A stretch of 56,239 bases of DNA, taken from the NCBI GenBank assembly GCA_902517815.1, contig CABYED010000011.1, positions 1 to 56,239 on the forward strand. The letters are read 5' to 3'. The notes beneath the pieces are model-generated. The model did no database searches. It saw nothing but the letters and a program-made list of their open reading frames with translations, and had not been told where the DNA came from. The translations under genes were made by a program, and so were the position numbers. The first letter of the stretch is position 1. Every line of letters starts with the position of its first letter. The stretch is from an uncultured SAR116 cluster alpha proteobacterium (GTDB lineage: Bacteria > Pseudomonadota > Alphaproteobacteria > Puniceispirillales > Marisalimonadaceae). Shown one piece after another: positions 18,881 to 29,611 of this stretch.

Positions 18881-19180
18881 TTAAGAGGAGCTAACTTCTT
18901 TTTTTAAATTTTTTTGAATAGATTTTTTAATTGCTATAGCCTGAGGTGCTAAAACTCTATTGCTTGTCTTTGATAAATAATCATCTAAACCGCCATTTTT
19001 TTCAACAGACTTTAGAGCTCTTACAGACACTTTCAAACTAATGAATTTATCTAGGGACTTACTGAAAAACTTAACATTTTGAAGATTAGGTAAAAATTTT
19101 CTTCTGGTTTTATTTTTTGCGTGACTAACGTTATTGCCACTCATAACACTTTTACCTGAAATTTCACAAACTCTGGACAT
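18881..19180 (-). CDS. rpmB: 50S ribosomal protein L28
   Basis: L28 is a large-subunit ribosomal protein. From the ATG at 19180 (MSRVCEISGKSVMSGNNVSHA) it has 99 residues, normal for alphaproteobacterial L28, which carries a longer C-terminal tail than the 78-residue enterobacterial form. The KTRRKFLPNLQ segment is diagnostic. GAGG lies 7 nt before the chosen ATG; an upstream in-frame TTG overlaps that site and is rejected. It has its own near-consensus promoter at 19206-19234 although it lies downstream of pyrD on the same strand. Its neighbour cobT is the usual alphaproteobacterial one. Confidence 0.95.
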   Translation of the reverse strand: MSRVCEISGKSVMSGNNVSHAKNKTRRKFLPNLQNVKFFSKSLDKFISLKVSVRALKSVEKNGGLDDYLSKTSNRVLAPQAIAIKKSIQKNLKKEVSSS

Positions 19181-19205
19181 TATATACCTCAAAATTAATT
19201 AATGA

Positions 19206-19234
19206 TTTATAAAATAGCAAGCCTTGAAGGTCAA
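19206..19234 (-). promoter_or_regulatory. Sigma-70 promoter of rpmB
   Basis: On the reverse strand TTGACC (19234-19229) and TATAAA (19211-19206) are separated by exactly 17 bp. Initiation would fall near 19199, leaving a leader of about 20 nt with GAGG just before the ATG at 19180. This is the best-matched sigma-70 promoter I found in the window and fits the need for high ribosomal protein expression. Confidence 0.65.
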
Positions 19235-19252
19235 GTTAAATGGTATAGGAAC

Positions 19253-20377
19253 CTAATTTTTTTGATTTTTAAAACCATTAATTGCAATATTCATAGCTTC
19301 TTTGGGATTATCAATAACACCAACTATATCAAAAATATTTTTTATATTATCTCTTTTCATAAATTTTAATATGCCAATTATTATTTGATTTGCAACTAAA
19401 GGTCCTTCAAATGTTAGAGAAGAATATAATTGGACTAAATGTGCTCCACACAAGATTTTTACATATGCAGTTTTACTGTCTGACACTCCACCAGCTGCAA
19501 TTAAAAATAATTTATAATTATTATTTTTAATTATTATGTTTGCTTGTGATAAAATATCTGTAGATTTTTTAAATAATGGTTTCCCAGACAATCCTCCTAA
19601 TTCATCAGATTTTTTTGATTTTAAATTAATTTCTCTATCTAACGTAGTATTGGAGATGATCAACCCACAAATTTTTTGCGAATGAGCTGTTTCAATAATA
19701 GAGTTCAACGTATGCTTATCTATATCTGGAGCAATCTTCAAAAAAATTGGCAATTTTTTATTAAAAGTTTTGGATGTTTCAATCCCGTCCTTAACAAAAT
19801 TTATAACTTTTTCTAAATTCTCCTTATTTTGAAACTTTCTTAAATTTGGTGTATTAGGTGAAGACACATTTATAGAAATATAGTCGGCAAACTTTGATAA
19901 ATTTTTGGCAAGCACTTTATAATCGCTAAACCTGTCCTTACTATCTTTGTTGGGGCCAATATTAATTCCAACAAGAAAATCACTTCCTACTGGGAATTTT
20001 TTTCTATAATGCTCTAATTTTTTTTTAGCCTCTAACATTCCTAAATTATTAAAACCATTTCGGTTTATTATAGCTTTATCTTTTTCTAATCTAAAAATTC
20101 TTGGTTTTGGATTTCCATATTGAGGCATTGGGGTAATAGTACCAACTTCAGTGAAACCAAAGTTCAAAAAATGAATTTTGTTTATTACTTCTGCATTTTT
20201 ATCAAAACCAGCGGCAACACCAATAAAATTTTTAAAAATCAGATTACCAATGTTTATTGGAATTCCAATTTTATTTAATCTTGGATGCAAACCAAATTTC
20301 ATGAATTTAATAGTTATTTTATGAGCAATTTCTGGATCAAGTTTTCTTACAAAAAAAGTAATAAATTTCCAAATCAT
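19253..20377 (-). CDS. pyrD: Dihydroorotate dehydrogenase (quinone), class 2
   Basis: PyrD oxidises dihydroorotate to orotate in pyrimidine synthesis and passes electrons to ubiquinone. The 374-residue protein has an N-terminal amphipathic membrane helix region (MIWKFITFFVRKLDPEIAHK), then FMN-site motifs GVAAGFDKNAE, GTITPMPQYGNPKPRIFRL, NRNGFNNLG, SINVSSPNTPNLR with the catalytic serine, and the C-terminal AAGGV strand. The N-terminal helix and the serine base mark the membrane-bound class 2 type, which fits the ubiquinone route (ubiG). It follows lysS by 5 nt, so the two are probably cotranscribed. Family length is usually 340-360, so it is slightly long. Confidence 0.95.
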   Translation of the reverse strand: MIWKFITFFVRKLDPEIAHKITIKFMKFGLHPRLNKIGIPINIGNLIFKNFIGVAAGFDKNAEVINKIHFLNFGFTEVGTITPMPQYGNPKPRIFRLEKDKAIINRNGFNNLGMLEAKKKLEHYRKKFPVGSDFLVGINIGPNKDSKDRFSDYKVLAKNLSKFADYISINVSSPNTPNLRKFQNKENLEKVINFVKDGIETSKTFNKKLPIFLKIAPDIDKHTLNSIIETAHSQKICGLIISNTTLDREINLKSKKSDELGGLSGKPLFKKSTDILSQANIIIKNNNYKLFLIAAGGVSDSKTAYVKILCGAHLVQLYSSLTFEGPLVANQIIIGILKFMKRDNIKNIFDIVGVIDNPKEAMNIAINGFKNQKN

Positions 20378-20382
20378 TGAAT

Positions 20383-21984
20383 CTATTCTTTAACCAAGTT
20401 ACCTAGAATAACGTTTTCTAATAATTTTTTTGTTGGTTCTATACCATAGAGTTTTATGAAAGTTCCCATTCTAGGACCTTCAGATTGTCCTAGAACAGTC
20501 TCATACAAAGCTTTAAACCACTCACGTAAATTCTCATATTCAAGTTTTTTTCCAATTGCAAATACTATAGCCTGAATATCATCAGAGGAGGTTTCATTGT
20601 TTAATGTTGATAAGGTATTTATTAATTCTGTAATACCTTTTTTTTCTTTTTCATTTGGAAGCCTATACTTCTTTTGAGGTTCTATTTTCTCTTTATAATA
20701 ATTAACAGATAGATCAATTAAATCATCTAATTCTTTAGTTCTTTTTGAATTAGGTGAGTAGGTTTTGACATATCCCCATACAATATCTGGATCGCTAGCA
20801 TAACATACAGACACTAAATTTAACAATAATGTATATGTAACAGGAAGGTCATTAGATTTTGGTGAACCTTTATGTAAATGCCATACTGGATTATCAATTT
20901 TTCCAAGAGTGTCTTGTTCAGAATATTTTTTCAGATGCGAAAAATATTCATCAGTGGTTTTAGGTATGACATCAAAAAATAGTCTCTTAGCTCTTTTTGG
21001 ATTTGTATACATAAACAGACTTAAAGATTCAGGTGAACCATATCTCAACCACTCCTCTATGGATAAACCATTACCTTTTGATTTTGAAATCTTTTCACCA
21101 TTATTATCTAGAAAAAGTTCGTAGGAAAAACCTGATGGAGGTGTTCCTCCAAGGACTCTCAATATTTTGCTAGATAACATTACACTTTCAGACAAGTCTT
21201 TGCCTGACATCTCATAATCTACACCTAGAGAAAACCAGCGCATTGCCCAATCACACTTCCACTGCAACTTACATGATCCACCAAGAATAGAAACAGTAAC
21301 TAATTCTTTAGTATCTTCGTCAATATAACTTACAGTATTATTTTTAGTATTGATTGAAGTGATGTTAACTTGCAAAACTTTACCAGATTTTGGGCAGACT
21401 GGAAGAAACGGGCTGTAAGTTTTTTTACGATCTTCGCCTAAAGTAGGCAAAATTATATTTTTGATTTTTTCATAATTTAATAAAATCTTTTTGAGTGCCT
21501 CATCAAATTTACCGCTTTTATAGCATTCTGTAGCTGAAACAAATTCATACTCAAAGTTAAAGTGGTCTAAAAATTCTTGTAGTTTATGGTTATTATGATC
21601 ACCAAAGCTACTAAATTTTTCAAAAGGATCAGGAACACTGGTTAAGGGATGTTCAATAAATTTTTCAAGTAAAACTTTGTTAGGGACATTTTCTGGAATT
21701 TTGCGAAAGCCATCCATGTCGTCTGAAAAACATATTAACTTTGTTTTTCTATCAGTTAAAACTTCAAATGCGTGACGTACAATGTTAGTTCTCGCAACCT
21801 CACCAAATGTTCCAATATGAGGAAGTCCTGAAGGTCCATATCCAGTCTCAAAAAGAACAGGGGTATTGTTGTCTCTGAGAGCAGAACTCTCAATTTTATC
21901 CAGTCTATCCCTTAAATTTCTAGCTTCAACAAAAGGCCAAGCATTCGATTTCTCTGCAAATTTTTTAATCTCTAATTTTTCCAT
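20383..21984 (-). CDS. lysS: Lysyl-tRNA synthetase, class I
   Basis: This charges tRNA-Lys. The 533-residue protein is the class I (archaeal-type, LysK) enzyme rather than the class II LysS of most bacteria: it has the HIGH-like motif PHIG (55-58, in GPSGLPHIGTFGE), the KMSKS-like KISKSKGNG near residue 300, and a helical C-terminal domain. Class I enzymes are standard in many Alphaproteobacteria, so this does not by itself mean recent transfer. It lies between the groEL terminator (134-bp spacer) and pyrD (5-nt gap). No aminoacylation motif is broken. Confidence 0.95.
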   Translation of the reverse strand: MEKLEIKKFAEKSNAWPFVEARNLRDRLDKIESSALRDNNTPVLFETGYGPSGLPHIGTFGEVARTNIVRHAFEVLTDRKTKLICFSDDMDGFRKIPENVPNKVLLEKFIEHPLTSVPDPFEKFSSFGDHNNHKLQEFLDHFNFEYEFVSATECYKSGKFDEALKKILLNYEKIKNIILPTLGEDRKKTYSPFLPVCPKSGKVLQVNITSINTKNNTVSYIDEDTKELVTVSILGGSCKLQWKCDWAMRWFSLGVDYEMSGKDLSESVMLSSKILRVLGGTPPSGFSYELFLDNNGEKISKSKGNGLSIEEWLRYGSPESLSLFMYTNPKRAKRLFFDVIPKTTDEYFSHLKKYSEQDTLGKIDNPVWHLHKGSPKSNDLPVTYTLLLNLVSVCYASDPDIVWGYVKTYSPNSKRTKELDDLIDLSVNYYKEKIEPQKKYRLPNEKEKKGITELINTLSTLNNETSSDDIQAIVFAIGKKLEYENLREWFKALYETVLGQSEGPRMGTFIKLYGIEPTKKLLENVILGNLVKE

Positions 21985-22058
21985 AACTTAATTTCAAATA
22001 ATATTTTTATTGCTATATGAGTTAATATTACTAAGCAACAAATAATCAAATAATTAAC

Positions 22059-22096
22059 AAAAAAAAACACCTCTAACTAATAAGGCTAGAGGTGTT
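22059..22096 (-). terminator. Rho-independent terminator of the groES-groEL operon
   Basis: A perfect 10-bp stem (22087-22096 paired with 22066-22075, arm AACACCTCTA on the plus strand) with an 11-nt loop is followed on the reverse strand by a run of T from about 22067 to 22059. It lies 23 nt after the groEL stop. This is the only convincing intrinsic terminator I found in 56 kb. Confidence 0.9.
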
Positions 22097-22118
22097 AAAA
22101 TAATAAAGTAGAGCAGAG

Positions 22119-23807
<1,689 letters not shown>

Positions 23808-23846
23808 TCAATTTATAAAGTAATTATTATTTATTAAGGAGAATAA

Positions 23847-24134
23847 TTAATCCATTATTCCCATGATATCGCTTTCTTTCATGATCAAAAGATCTTTCCC
23901 ATCAAGCTTAACTTCTGTACCGGACCATTTTCCAAAAAGTACAACATCGCCTTCTTTTACATCTAAAGGTTGAATCTTTCCAGTTTCGTCACGTGCTCCG
24001 GAACCTGCTGCAATAATTTTACCTTGCATAGGCTTTTCCTGTGCTGAATCCGGAATTATAATTCCACTTGCTGTTTTTTCCTCTGCTTCGAGACGTTCAA
24101 CAACAACTCTATCGTGAAGTGGCCTAAACTTCAT
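23847..24134 (-). CDS. groS: Co-chaperonin GroES
   Basis: GroES is the heptameric lid of GroEL. The 95-residue protein starts [21 protein letters not shown], has the mobile loop [15 protein letters not shown] (residues about 22-36) that docks on GroEL, and ends with the [22 protein letters not shown] beta region split here as [20 protein letters not shown] lies 7 nt before the ATG. It is the first gene of the operon; a heat-shock-type promoter precedes it and no CIRCE element is present. Confidence 0.97.
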   Translation of the reverse strand: MKFRPLHDRVVVERLEAEEKTASGIIIPDSAQEKPMQGKIIAAGSGARDETGKIQPLDVKEGDVVLFGKWSGTEVKLDGKDLLIMKESDIMGIMD

Positions 24135-24195
24135 GCCTTTTCTCCCTTTTTAAAAGTGTTAAAGTTAAACAATAAATACATTATTGATGGAGCTT

Positions 24196-24224
24196 AAATA
24201 GTGTACTTCCATTGAACTTTCAAG
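24196..24224 (-). promoter_or_regulatory. Heat-shock (RpoH-type) promoter of groES-groEL
   Basis: On the reverse strand CTTG (24224-24221, within CTTGAAA) is followed after 18 bp by ACTATTT (24202-24196). The alphaproteobacterial sigma-32 consensus is CTTG, 17-18 bp, CYTATNT, so only the first base of the -10 element differs. Initiation would fall near 24188, about 54 nt before the groES ATG. No CIRCE inverted repeat was seen between 24135 and 24300. Confidence 0.6.
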
Positions 24225-24250
24225 ATAAAATAAAAAAAATATTCAAAATA

Positions 24251-24280
24251 TTGCTTTTGAGAAAAAACATCACATATAAA
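24251..24280 (+). promoter_or_regulatory. Candidate sigma-70 promoter of ctaA
   Basis: TTGCTT (24251-24256) and TATAAA (24275-24280) are separated by 18 bp. Initiation near 24287 would leave a short leader before the ATG at 24301. The spacer between the divergent groES and ctaA therefore holds one promoter for each direction. The match is fair; the region is A-rich. Confidence 0.48.
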
Positions 24281-24300
24281 TATTAAACTTTCAAAAAAAA

Positions 24301-25311
24301 ATGATATCAATTCAAAATCGAAAATATATAAACTCATGGCTCTATACTACTATTTTTATGGTAATTTTAATGATTCTAATTGGTGGCATTACTAGACTTA
24401 CAGATTCTGGTTTGTCAATGGTTGAATGGAGACCAATTTGGGGCTTTTTACCTCCGATTTCAGATAAAGAATGGGAAAGAGTGTTCTCATTATACATGAG
24501 TTCACCGGAATATATTTTTAAAAATCAAGGAATGAGCATGATTGAATTTAAGAAGATATTTTTTTGGGAATATTTTCACAGGTTATGGGGTAGATTAATT
24601 GGAATTGTTTTTATTATTCCCTTAATTATTTTTTATTTTTTAAACAAAATTCCAAATTCAATTTTATTAAAGTTATTAACTATTTTGTTTTTAGGAAGCT
24701 TACAAGCAATTATAGGTTGGTGGATGGTAAAATCTGGTCTTGTAAATGACCCTACAGTTTCACAATATCGTTTGGCTGTTCATTTATCTAATGCTTTGCT
24801 AATATTATTTCTTTTAATTTGGACTCTACTAGACTTTAAGAATGGTCATTCAAAAATTAAATTAGATTTCAGTTTTCTAATTTTTTGTTTTTTATTTTCA
24901 ACAATTATTGCTGGTGCATTTGTTGCTGGTATGGATGCCGGTTTAATGTACAACGAATATCCTTTGATGGGATATAGTTTGATACCAGAAAATTATGGTG
25001 AATATGGGTTTTTAGATCCATTTGAAAACCCTGCATCAGCACAATTTCATCACAGACATATAGCTTTATTCACTACAATTTGTACGCTTATATATTGTTA
25101 TAGAAACTATACACAAAATAGTGATGAAGTTGTTAAGAAATTATCCCTATTTATGAGTGCAATAGTATTTTCCCAATTTCTGTTAGGCATATTTACCTTA
25201 ATTAATATGGTTCCTGTATACTTAGGAACCCTTCATCAAACTGGCGCAGTTATTTTGTTCATATTTCTTACAGTTATAATGCATAGATTAAATATAATTA
25301 AAATCAATTAA
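24301..25311 (+). CDS. ctaA: Heme A synthase (CtaA/COX15 type)
   Basis: CtaA oxidises heme O to heme A for aa3-type cytochrome oxidase. The 336-residue membrane protein has about eight helices and the four heme-ligand histidines in their usual places: [27 protein letters not shown] and LHQTGAV. The first helix ends in [16 protein letters not shown], typical of the proteobacterial/mitochondrial COX15 branch. The ATG follows a long A run with no strong ribosome binding site. It is divergent from groES and overlaps the end of aspS by 8 nt. It implies an aa3-type terminal oxidase and aerobic respiration. Confidence 0.95.
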   Translation: MISIQNRKYINSWLYTTIFMVILMILIGGITRLTDSGLSMVEWRPIWGFLPPISDKEWERVFSLYMSSPEYIFKNQGMSMIEFKKIFFWEYFHRLWGRLIGIVFIIPLIIFYFLNKIPNSILLKLLTILFLGSLQAIIGWWMVKSGLVNDPTVSQYRLAVHLSNALLILFLLIWTLLDFKNGHSKIKLDFSFLIFCFLFSTIIAGAFVAGMDAGLMYNEYPLMGYSLIPENYGEYGFLDPFENPASAQFHHRHIALFTTICTLIYCYRNYTQNSDEVVKKLSLFMSAIVFSQFLLGIFTLINMVPVYLGTLHQTGAVILFIFLTVIMHRLNIIKIN

Positions 25312-27073
25312 GTTTAGTTTTTTTGTCTAACTTAATACCTAATTCTTTTAATTGAAAATCATTTATCTCGTTTGGAGCGTTCATCATCAGATCTTCTGCT
25401 TTACCTGTCATTGGAAATAAAATTACTTCTCTTATGTTTGGTTCTTCAGCTAACAACATTACAATACGATCGATTCCTGGAGCTATACCTCCATGAGGTG
25501 GTGCACCAAATTTAAAAGCATTAATCATAGCTGGAAATTTATTATCGACAACCTCAGGCTTGTGACCTGCAATTTCAAAAGCTTTATACATTATTTCTGG
25601 GACATGATTTCTTATAGCACCAGATGAAAGCTCAATTCCATTACATACTAAGTCATATTGATATGCGAGAATATCCAATGGATTTTCATTCAACAATGCC
25701 TCCATACCACCTTGTGGCATAGAAAAAGGATTATGAGAAAATTCTACTTTACCAGTATTTTCATCTTTTTCAAACATAGGGTAATCTACTATCCAACAAA
25801 ATTTAAATATATTTTTTTCAATTAGTTCTCTGTCTGTTGCAATTTTAACTCTGGCTTTTCCTGCTAAATCAGCTGCTTCACTCTCTGATGCACAAGAAAA
25901 GAACAGAGCATCTCCATCATTGAGGTTAAATAAGGTCTTCATTTCAAGAGATTTTTCAATTCCCAATGCATTTGCAATTGGTCCTTTAGCAGAGTTTTCA
26001 CTAAAAATAATATATCCCATCCCAGGCGCACCCTCTCCTTGGGCCCAACTATTCATTCTATCAGCAACCGAACGTGAACCACAATTCGGACCTGGAAGAG
26101 CTCTTACTACAGATCCATTTTCAATTGATTTTGCAAAAATAGTAAAACCAGAATTTCTAAAAATGTTTGTCACATCTTGAATCTCAAGAGCAAATCTTAA
26201 GTCAGGTTTGTCATTTCCATATTTTAACATTGAGTCTTTATAAGTAATTCTTGGGAAAATCTCATCAATGCTTTTGTCTGAAAATTTTTTAAAAACTTCT
26301 TTAATTACAGGTTCTACAGCTTGAAAAACGTCTTCTTGTTCAACATATGACATTTCTAAATCAAGCTGATAAAATTCTCCAGGCGATCTATCAGCTCTAC
26401 TATCTTCATCCCTAAAACATGGCGCTATTTGAAAATATTTATCAAAACCAGACACCATTATGAGTTGTTTAAATTGCTGAGGAGCTTGAGGCAAAGCATA
26501 AAACTTCCCTTTATTAAGTCTAGAAGGAACTAAAAAATCTCTTGCACCTTCTGGACTAGAAGCGGTTAAAATTGGTGTTTGAAATTCTAAAAATCCTAAC
26601 TCTAACATTTTATTTCTAATAGTTTGAATTACATTAGATCTTAAGACAATATTTTCATGAGGCCTACTTCTTCTTAAATCTAAATATCTAAATTTTAATC
26701 TAGTTTCTTCGCCATAATCTTCATCCGAATTAACTTGCAAAGGTAATGCTTTTGATTGGGAAATAATTTCTAATTCAGATAAATTTATTTCTATTTCACC
26801 AGTTGGTAAATTATCATTAATAGTTTCATCAGATCTTTCCACAACTATTCCTGATACAGTTATTACACTTTCTAAAGGTAGGCTTTCAAAAATAAAAAAA
26901 TTCTTGTTTGACGAATCGACAACCACTTGTGTTAATCCGTAATGATCTCTCAAATCTACAAATATTAATTGTCCATGATCTCTTTTTCTGTGTACCCAGC
27001 CTGATAACTTTACCTGGTCGTTAACATTTTCAATTCTTAATTCATTACATTTATGAGTTCTATATTTATGCAT
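25304..27073 (-). CDS. aspS: Aspartyl-tRNA synthetase
   Basis: This is the 589-residue bacterial-type AspRS: an N-terminal OB-fold anticodon domain ([26 protein letters not shown]), class II motif 2 ([19 protein letters not shown]), the bacterial GAD insert (about 285-420) and motif 3 ([20 protein letters not shown]). Whether it is discriminating or also charges tRNA-Asn depends on asparagine synthesis genes outside the window; the anticodon-contact region was not resolved by eye. AGGA lies 8 nt upstream of the ATG. It follows the DUF1289 gene by 10 nt, so a DJ-1/DUF1289/aspS message is likely. Confidence 0.96.
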   Translation of the reverse strand: MHKYRTHKCNELRIENVNDQVKLSGWVHRKRDHGQLIFVDLRDHYGLTQVVVDSSNKNFFIFESLPLESVITVSGIVVERSDETINDNLPTGEIEINLSELEIISQSKALPLQVNSDEDYGEETRLKFRYLDLRRSRPHENIVLRSNVIQTIRNKMLELGFLEFQTPILTASSPEGARDFLVPSRLNKGKFYALPQAPQQFKQLIMVSGFDKYFQIAPCFRDEDSRADRSPGEFYQLDLEMSYVEQEDVFQAVEPVIKEVFKKFSDKSIDEIFPRITYKDSMLKYGNDKPDLRFALEIQDVTNIFRNSGFTIFAKSIENGSVVRALPGPNCGSRSVADRMNSWAQGEGAPGMGYIIFSENSAKGPIANALGIEKSLEMKTLFNLNDGDALFFSCASESEAADLAGKARVKIATDRELIEKNIFKFCWIVDYPMFEKDENTGKVEFSHNPFSMPQGGMEALLNENPLDILAYQYDLVCNGIELSSGAIRNHVPEIMYKAFEIAGHKPEVVDNKFPAMINAFKFGAPPHGGIAPGIDRIVMLLAEEPNIREVILFPMTGKAEDLMMNAPNEINDFQLKELGIKLDKKTKLN

Positions 27074-27083
27074 TTGAAAATTC

Positions 27084-27275
27084 CTATAAATTAGAATTAA
27101 ATTTCTTATAAGATCTTTTTTTGATCTCTTTCATAATCTCTAAAGCTTTTTGATTATCTATCATTGGCCAAATAGCGATTTCGTCTGACGAACGAAGACA
27201 TCCTAAACATAAATTAGTCTTAGGATCAATTGAGCAAACTCCTACACAAGGACTAATTTTATTCATTTGCCCCAT
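27084..27275 (-). CDS. DUF1289 family protein
   Basis: This is a 63-residue DUF1289 protein, function unknown. Four cysteines in [11 protein letters not shown] and LCLGCLRS form the family pattern, followed by the conserved E-I-x-x-W helix start (DEIAIWPMI). The pattern suggests binding of zinc or an iron-sulfur cluster, but this is inferred. I used the ATG at 27275 because AGAGGAT lies just upstream; a longer frame to 27320 would run into the end of the DJ-1 gene. It lies 13 nt downstream of the DJ-1 gene and 10 nt upstream of aspS, same strand. Confidence 0.83.
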   Translation of the reverse strand: MGQMNKISPCVGVCSIDPKTNLCLGCLRSSDEIAIWPMIDNQKALEIMKEIKKRSYKKFNSNL

Positions 27276-27288
27276 TTCATATCCTCTT

Positions 27289-27846
27289 TTATTTATTATT
27301 TTCTTTAATAGCTTGCGCAAGCATTTCTAAAAGATCAGAAATACCTGATTCACCACTTGTTGCACTTATTAAATTATTATCTCTTACGGTAGGTTTATCA
27401 ATAATTTCTGCACCAGCTGCAATTAAGATTGCGCTATCAGCGTCTGATGCAGCAACTTTTCTACCTTTTGCCGCATCTATTGTTGTAAGTAAAATTGAAG
27501 AAACACCCGCCAAAGCAACCGGTTCATTTTCTCTTAAAAAAGCCCTTAAAATTCTTCTTACATGAAGATCGTTACTCAAAGTTTCAATTTGATTTGCTCC
27601 ACCTGGTACAATTAAAGCATCAAAATCTACAGCCAATGTTTCAGAAACTGGTTGATCAACAGGATAAGATAACCCCCATTTCTCTGATGCCCAACCATTA
27701 GTCGTACCAATATCTCGAGAAATTATAGTGTAAGAACCTTCAGCAGCTAAAATTGTTTTCTGTATTATTAAAAATTGTTCTTCATTAAAACCACTTGCTA
27801 CCATCACAGCAATTTTTTTACCCTTAAACGCTGATGTATTAGACAA
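27289..27846 (-). CDS. DJ-1/PfpI-family protein lacking the nucleophile cysteine
   Basis: The 185-residue protein has the DJ-1/PfpI (class I glutamine amidotransferase-like) fold: KKIAVMVASGFNEEQF at the first strand, DALIVPGGAN and the FLRENEPVALAG strand that leads to the nucleophile elbow. At the elbow, where active members have A-x-C-H-G, this protein has AGVSS, and there is no cysteine anywhere in the chain. It therefore cannot act as a standard cysteine protease, deglycase or glyoxalase III. It most resembles the non-catalytic DJ-1-like domain at the C-terminus of large catalases, here as a free protein. It lies 72 nt downstream of the YnjC-like permease and 13 nt upstream of DUF1289. 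Confidence 0.8.
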   Translation of the reverse strand: MSNTSAFKGKKIAVMVASGFNEEQFLIIQKTILAAEGSYTIISRDIGTTNGWASEKWGLSYPVDQPVSETLAVDFDALIVPGGANQIETLSNDLHVRRILRAFLRENEPVALAGVSSILLTTIDAAKGRKVAASDADSAILIAAGAEIIDKPTVRDNNLISATSGESGISDLLEMLAQAIKENNK

Positions 27847-27918
27847 AATGCACTCCTAATTTTTTGTTTTAAATTCTATAAAAGATTTAGATTAGCTTAT
27901 CAAGTAATCTAATTAAAA

Positions 27919-29604
27919 TTAAATTTGCCACTTTACAGTTTTTCTATTTATGAAGGCAACAGTGAACAATAATAAGGTTGGAAACAATATTTGGAAAAAT
28001 GTTGCAATGCCCAGGTCTTGTTTAGAACCACTCAAAGCTAAATTTAGAGCCTCGACCGTCAAAGTTGTAACTCTGCCCGCTCCTATAAAATAAACAGGTA
28101 TATACAAAGCAAAAGAGATTATCATTCCTATTGCAAATGAAGTCAAAAGAGAAGGCAAAACTAATGGAATTTTTATCTTAAACAACCTAACTATTCTGTT
28201 TTTTCCTAAGCTAGAAGCTACTTTAATATAATCAGATTTAACTTCTCTCATAGCTGGAGCAAGTATAATAAAACAATATGGTATGACATAAAATAATTGA
28301 ACAAATATAAGTGGTATTAAAAAACTACTAATATTAAAAAATATCATAAAACTCTGTATTCCAATTAAAAAAGAAATTTGGGGAATAAACAAAGGAGTAA
28401 ATATAATCCATTCAAATTGAGTTTTTGTTATGTTTAAATAGTCTAATAATTCAACCCACAAAATTATCAATGATATAGACAGTAATGAAACCATCAAAGG
28501 AATAAATATAGAAATTAGAATCAATGATTTATTCTGATAATAAAAATTTAAAAAATTTTCTATATTTAAATCATTTGGAAAAAAATTTGGAAAGTACCAA
28601 TTTTCACTAAATCCCCACAAAATAGAACAAATTATACCCATAAAAGATAATAAAAATAAAATTACGCTAAAACATAAAATAGTAATTTTCAAAAACTCCG
28701 ATTTAAATGAAGTGATTTTAATAAAAAAAATATAGAAGAATTTTATTTTAATAATTTTCTCAAAAAAAATCCAAACTATCAGTAAAATTATAATTATAAA
28801 TAATTGAATTAAAGATAAATTTGAAGCAATGAAGAATGAGTCCATATCTGAAGATTGAAAGATTTGCAAAATTCGTACTGATAAAGTGGAAGGAGTTGAT
28901 GGTGCCAAAAGTAAAGACATATCAACCACTGATGACGAAAATGCAATGATTATAAACACAACAAGTCTAATTTTTTTGTAAATGATTGGAAATATTAATA
29001 TAAACCAAGTAGAAAAACTCGAATGCTGAAGTGATTTGCCCATATCAAAAAATTTTGATGAAGAAAACTCTCTCAAAGCTGATAAAGACACCAAGATTAG
29101 GAATGGAATTTCTTTTAAAATTAGGCCTAATATTAAAATAAAACCATATTCATCTGGAAATAAATAAGAGTTTGGAGGTCTATTAAAACCTGTTAACCAA
29201 GGTGAAACAGACCTTAACAATAATCCACTTGGAGAGAAAAGAAAAATTAAACCAATAGCCATTGTAATATGTGGTAGAGCAATTATAGGTGATATAATGA
29301 TTTTTAGATAATTATAAAATTTAGTTTTAAAAAAATATAAAAGAATGACTTGAGAAAAAAATAACGCTAAAGCAGTTGAAACTAAACCAGTAAATATCGA
29401 CAATAATATCGACTTATATATCCCTGGAATATTCATTGATATATAAAAATAATTTAAGCTAAGTTCACCTTTTCCTAGAGTTGGTAAATAATTAAATGAT
29501 GGTAAAAAAAAACCTAAAAAACCAAACAATATAGGTAAAGTGATAATTATTCCAATAAAGCCTATTGAGACTTTGGAAAGGAGCCGACAAAAATTATTTA
29601 CCAT
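27919..29604 (-). CDS. ABC importer permease, two fused halves (YnjC-like)
   Basis: The 561-residue protein has about twelve hydrophobic helices arranged as two binding-protein-dependent permease halves. The second half has a clear EAA-type loop (EVKSDYIKVASSLGKNR followed by KIPLVLPSLL, about residues 455-485); the first half has a weaker one near residue 175-200. Such fused permeases occur in iron, thiamine and YnjC-type systems. It starts 7 nt after the YnjB-like binding protein, same operon. No ATPase gene follows; the next gene is a DJ-1 protein after 72 nt. The substrate is unknown. Confidence 0.85.
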   Translation of the reverse strand: MVNNFCRLLSKVSIGFIGIIITLPILFGFLGFFLPSFNYLPTLGKGELSLNYFYISMNIPGIYKSILLSIFTGLVSTALALFFSQVILLYFFKTKFYNYLKIIISPIIALPHITMAIGLIFLFSPSGLLLRSVSPWLTGFNRPPNSYLFPDEYGFILILGLILKEIPFLILVSLSALREFSSSKFFDMGKSLQHSSFSTWFILIFPIIYKKIRLVVFIIIAFSSSVVDMSLLLAPSTPSTLSVRILQIFQSSDMDSFFIASNLSLIQLFIIIILLIVWIFFEKIIKIKFFYIFFIKITSFKSEFLKITILCFSVILFLLSFMGIICSILWGFSENWYFPNFFPNDLNIENFLNFYYQNKSLILISIFIPLMVSLLSISLIILWVELLDYLNITKTQFEWIIFTPLFIPQISFLIGIQSFMIFFNISSFLIPLIFVQLFYVIPYCFIILAPAMREVKSDYIKVASSLGKNRIVRLFKIKIPLVLPSLLTSFAIGMIISFALYIPVYFIGAGRVTTLTVEALNLALSGSKQDLGIATFFQILFPTLLLFTVAFINRKTVKWQI

Positions 29605-29611
29605 TTATGAC

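Noticed and set aside
20383-21984. Class I lysyl-tRNA synthetase as a recent archaeal transfer
   Set aside because: Class I LysRS is normal in many Alphaproteobacteria and the gene's base composition matches its neighbours.
24135-24300. CIRCE element upstream of groES
   Set aside because: No TTAGCACTC/GAGTGCTAA pair or near match with a 9-bp gap could be found on either strand.
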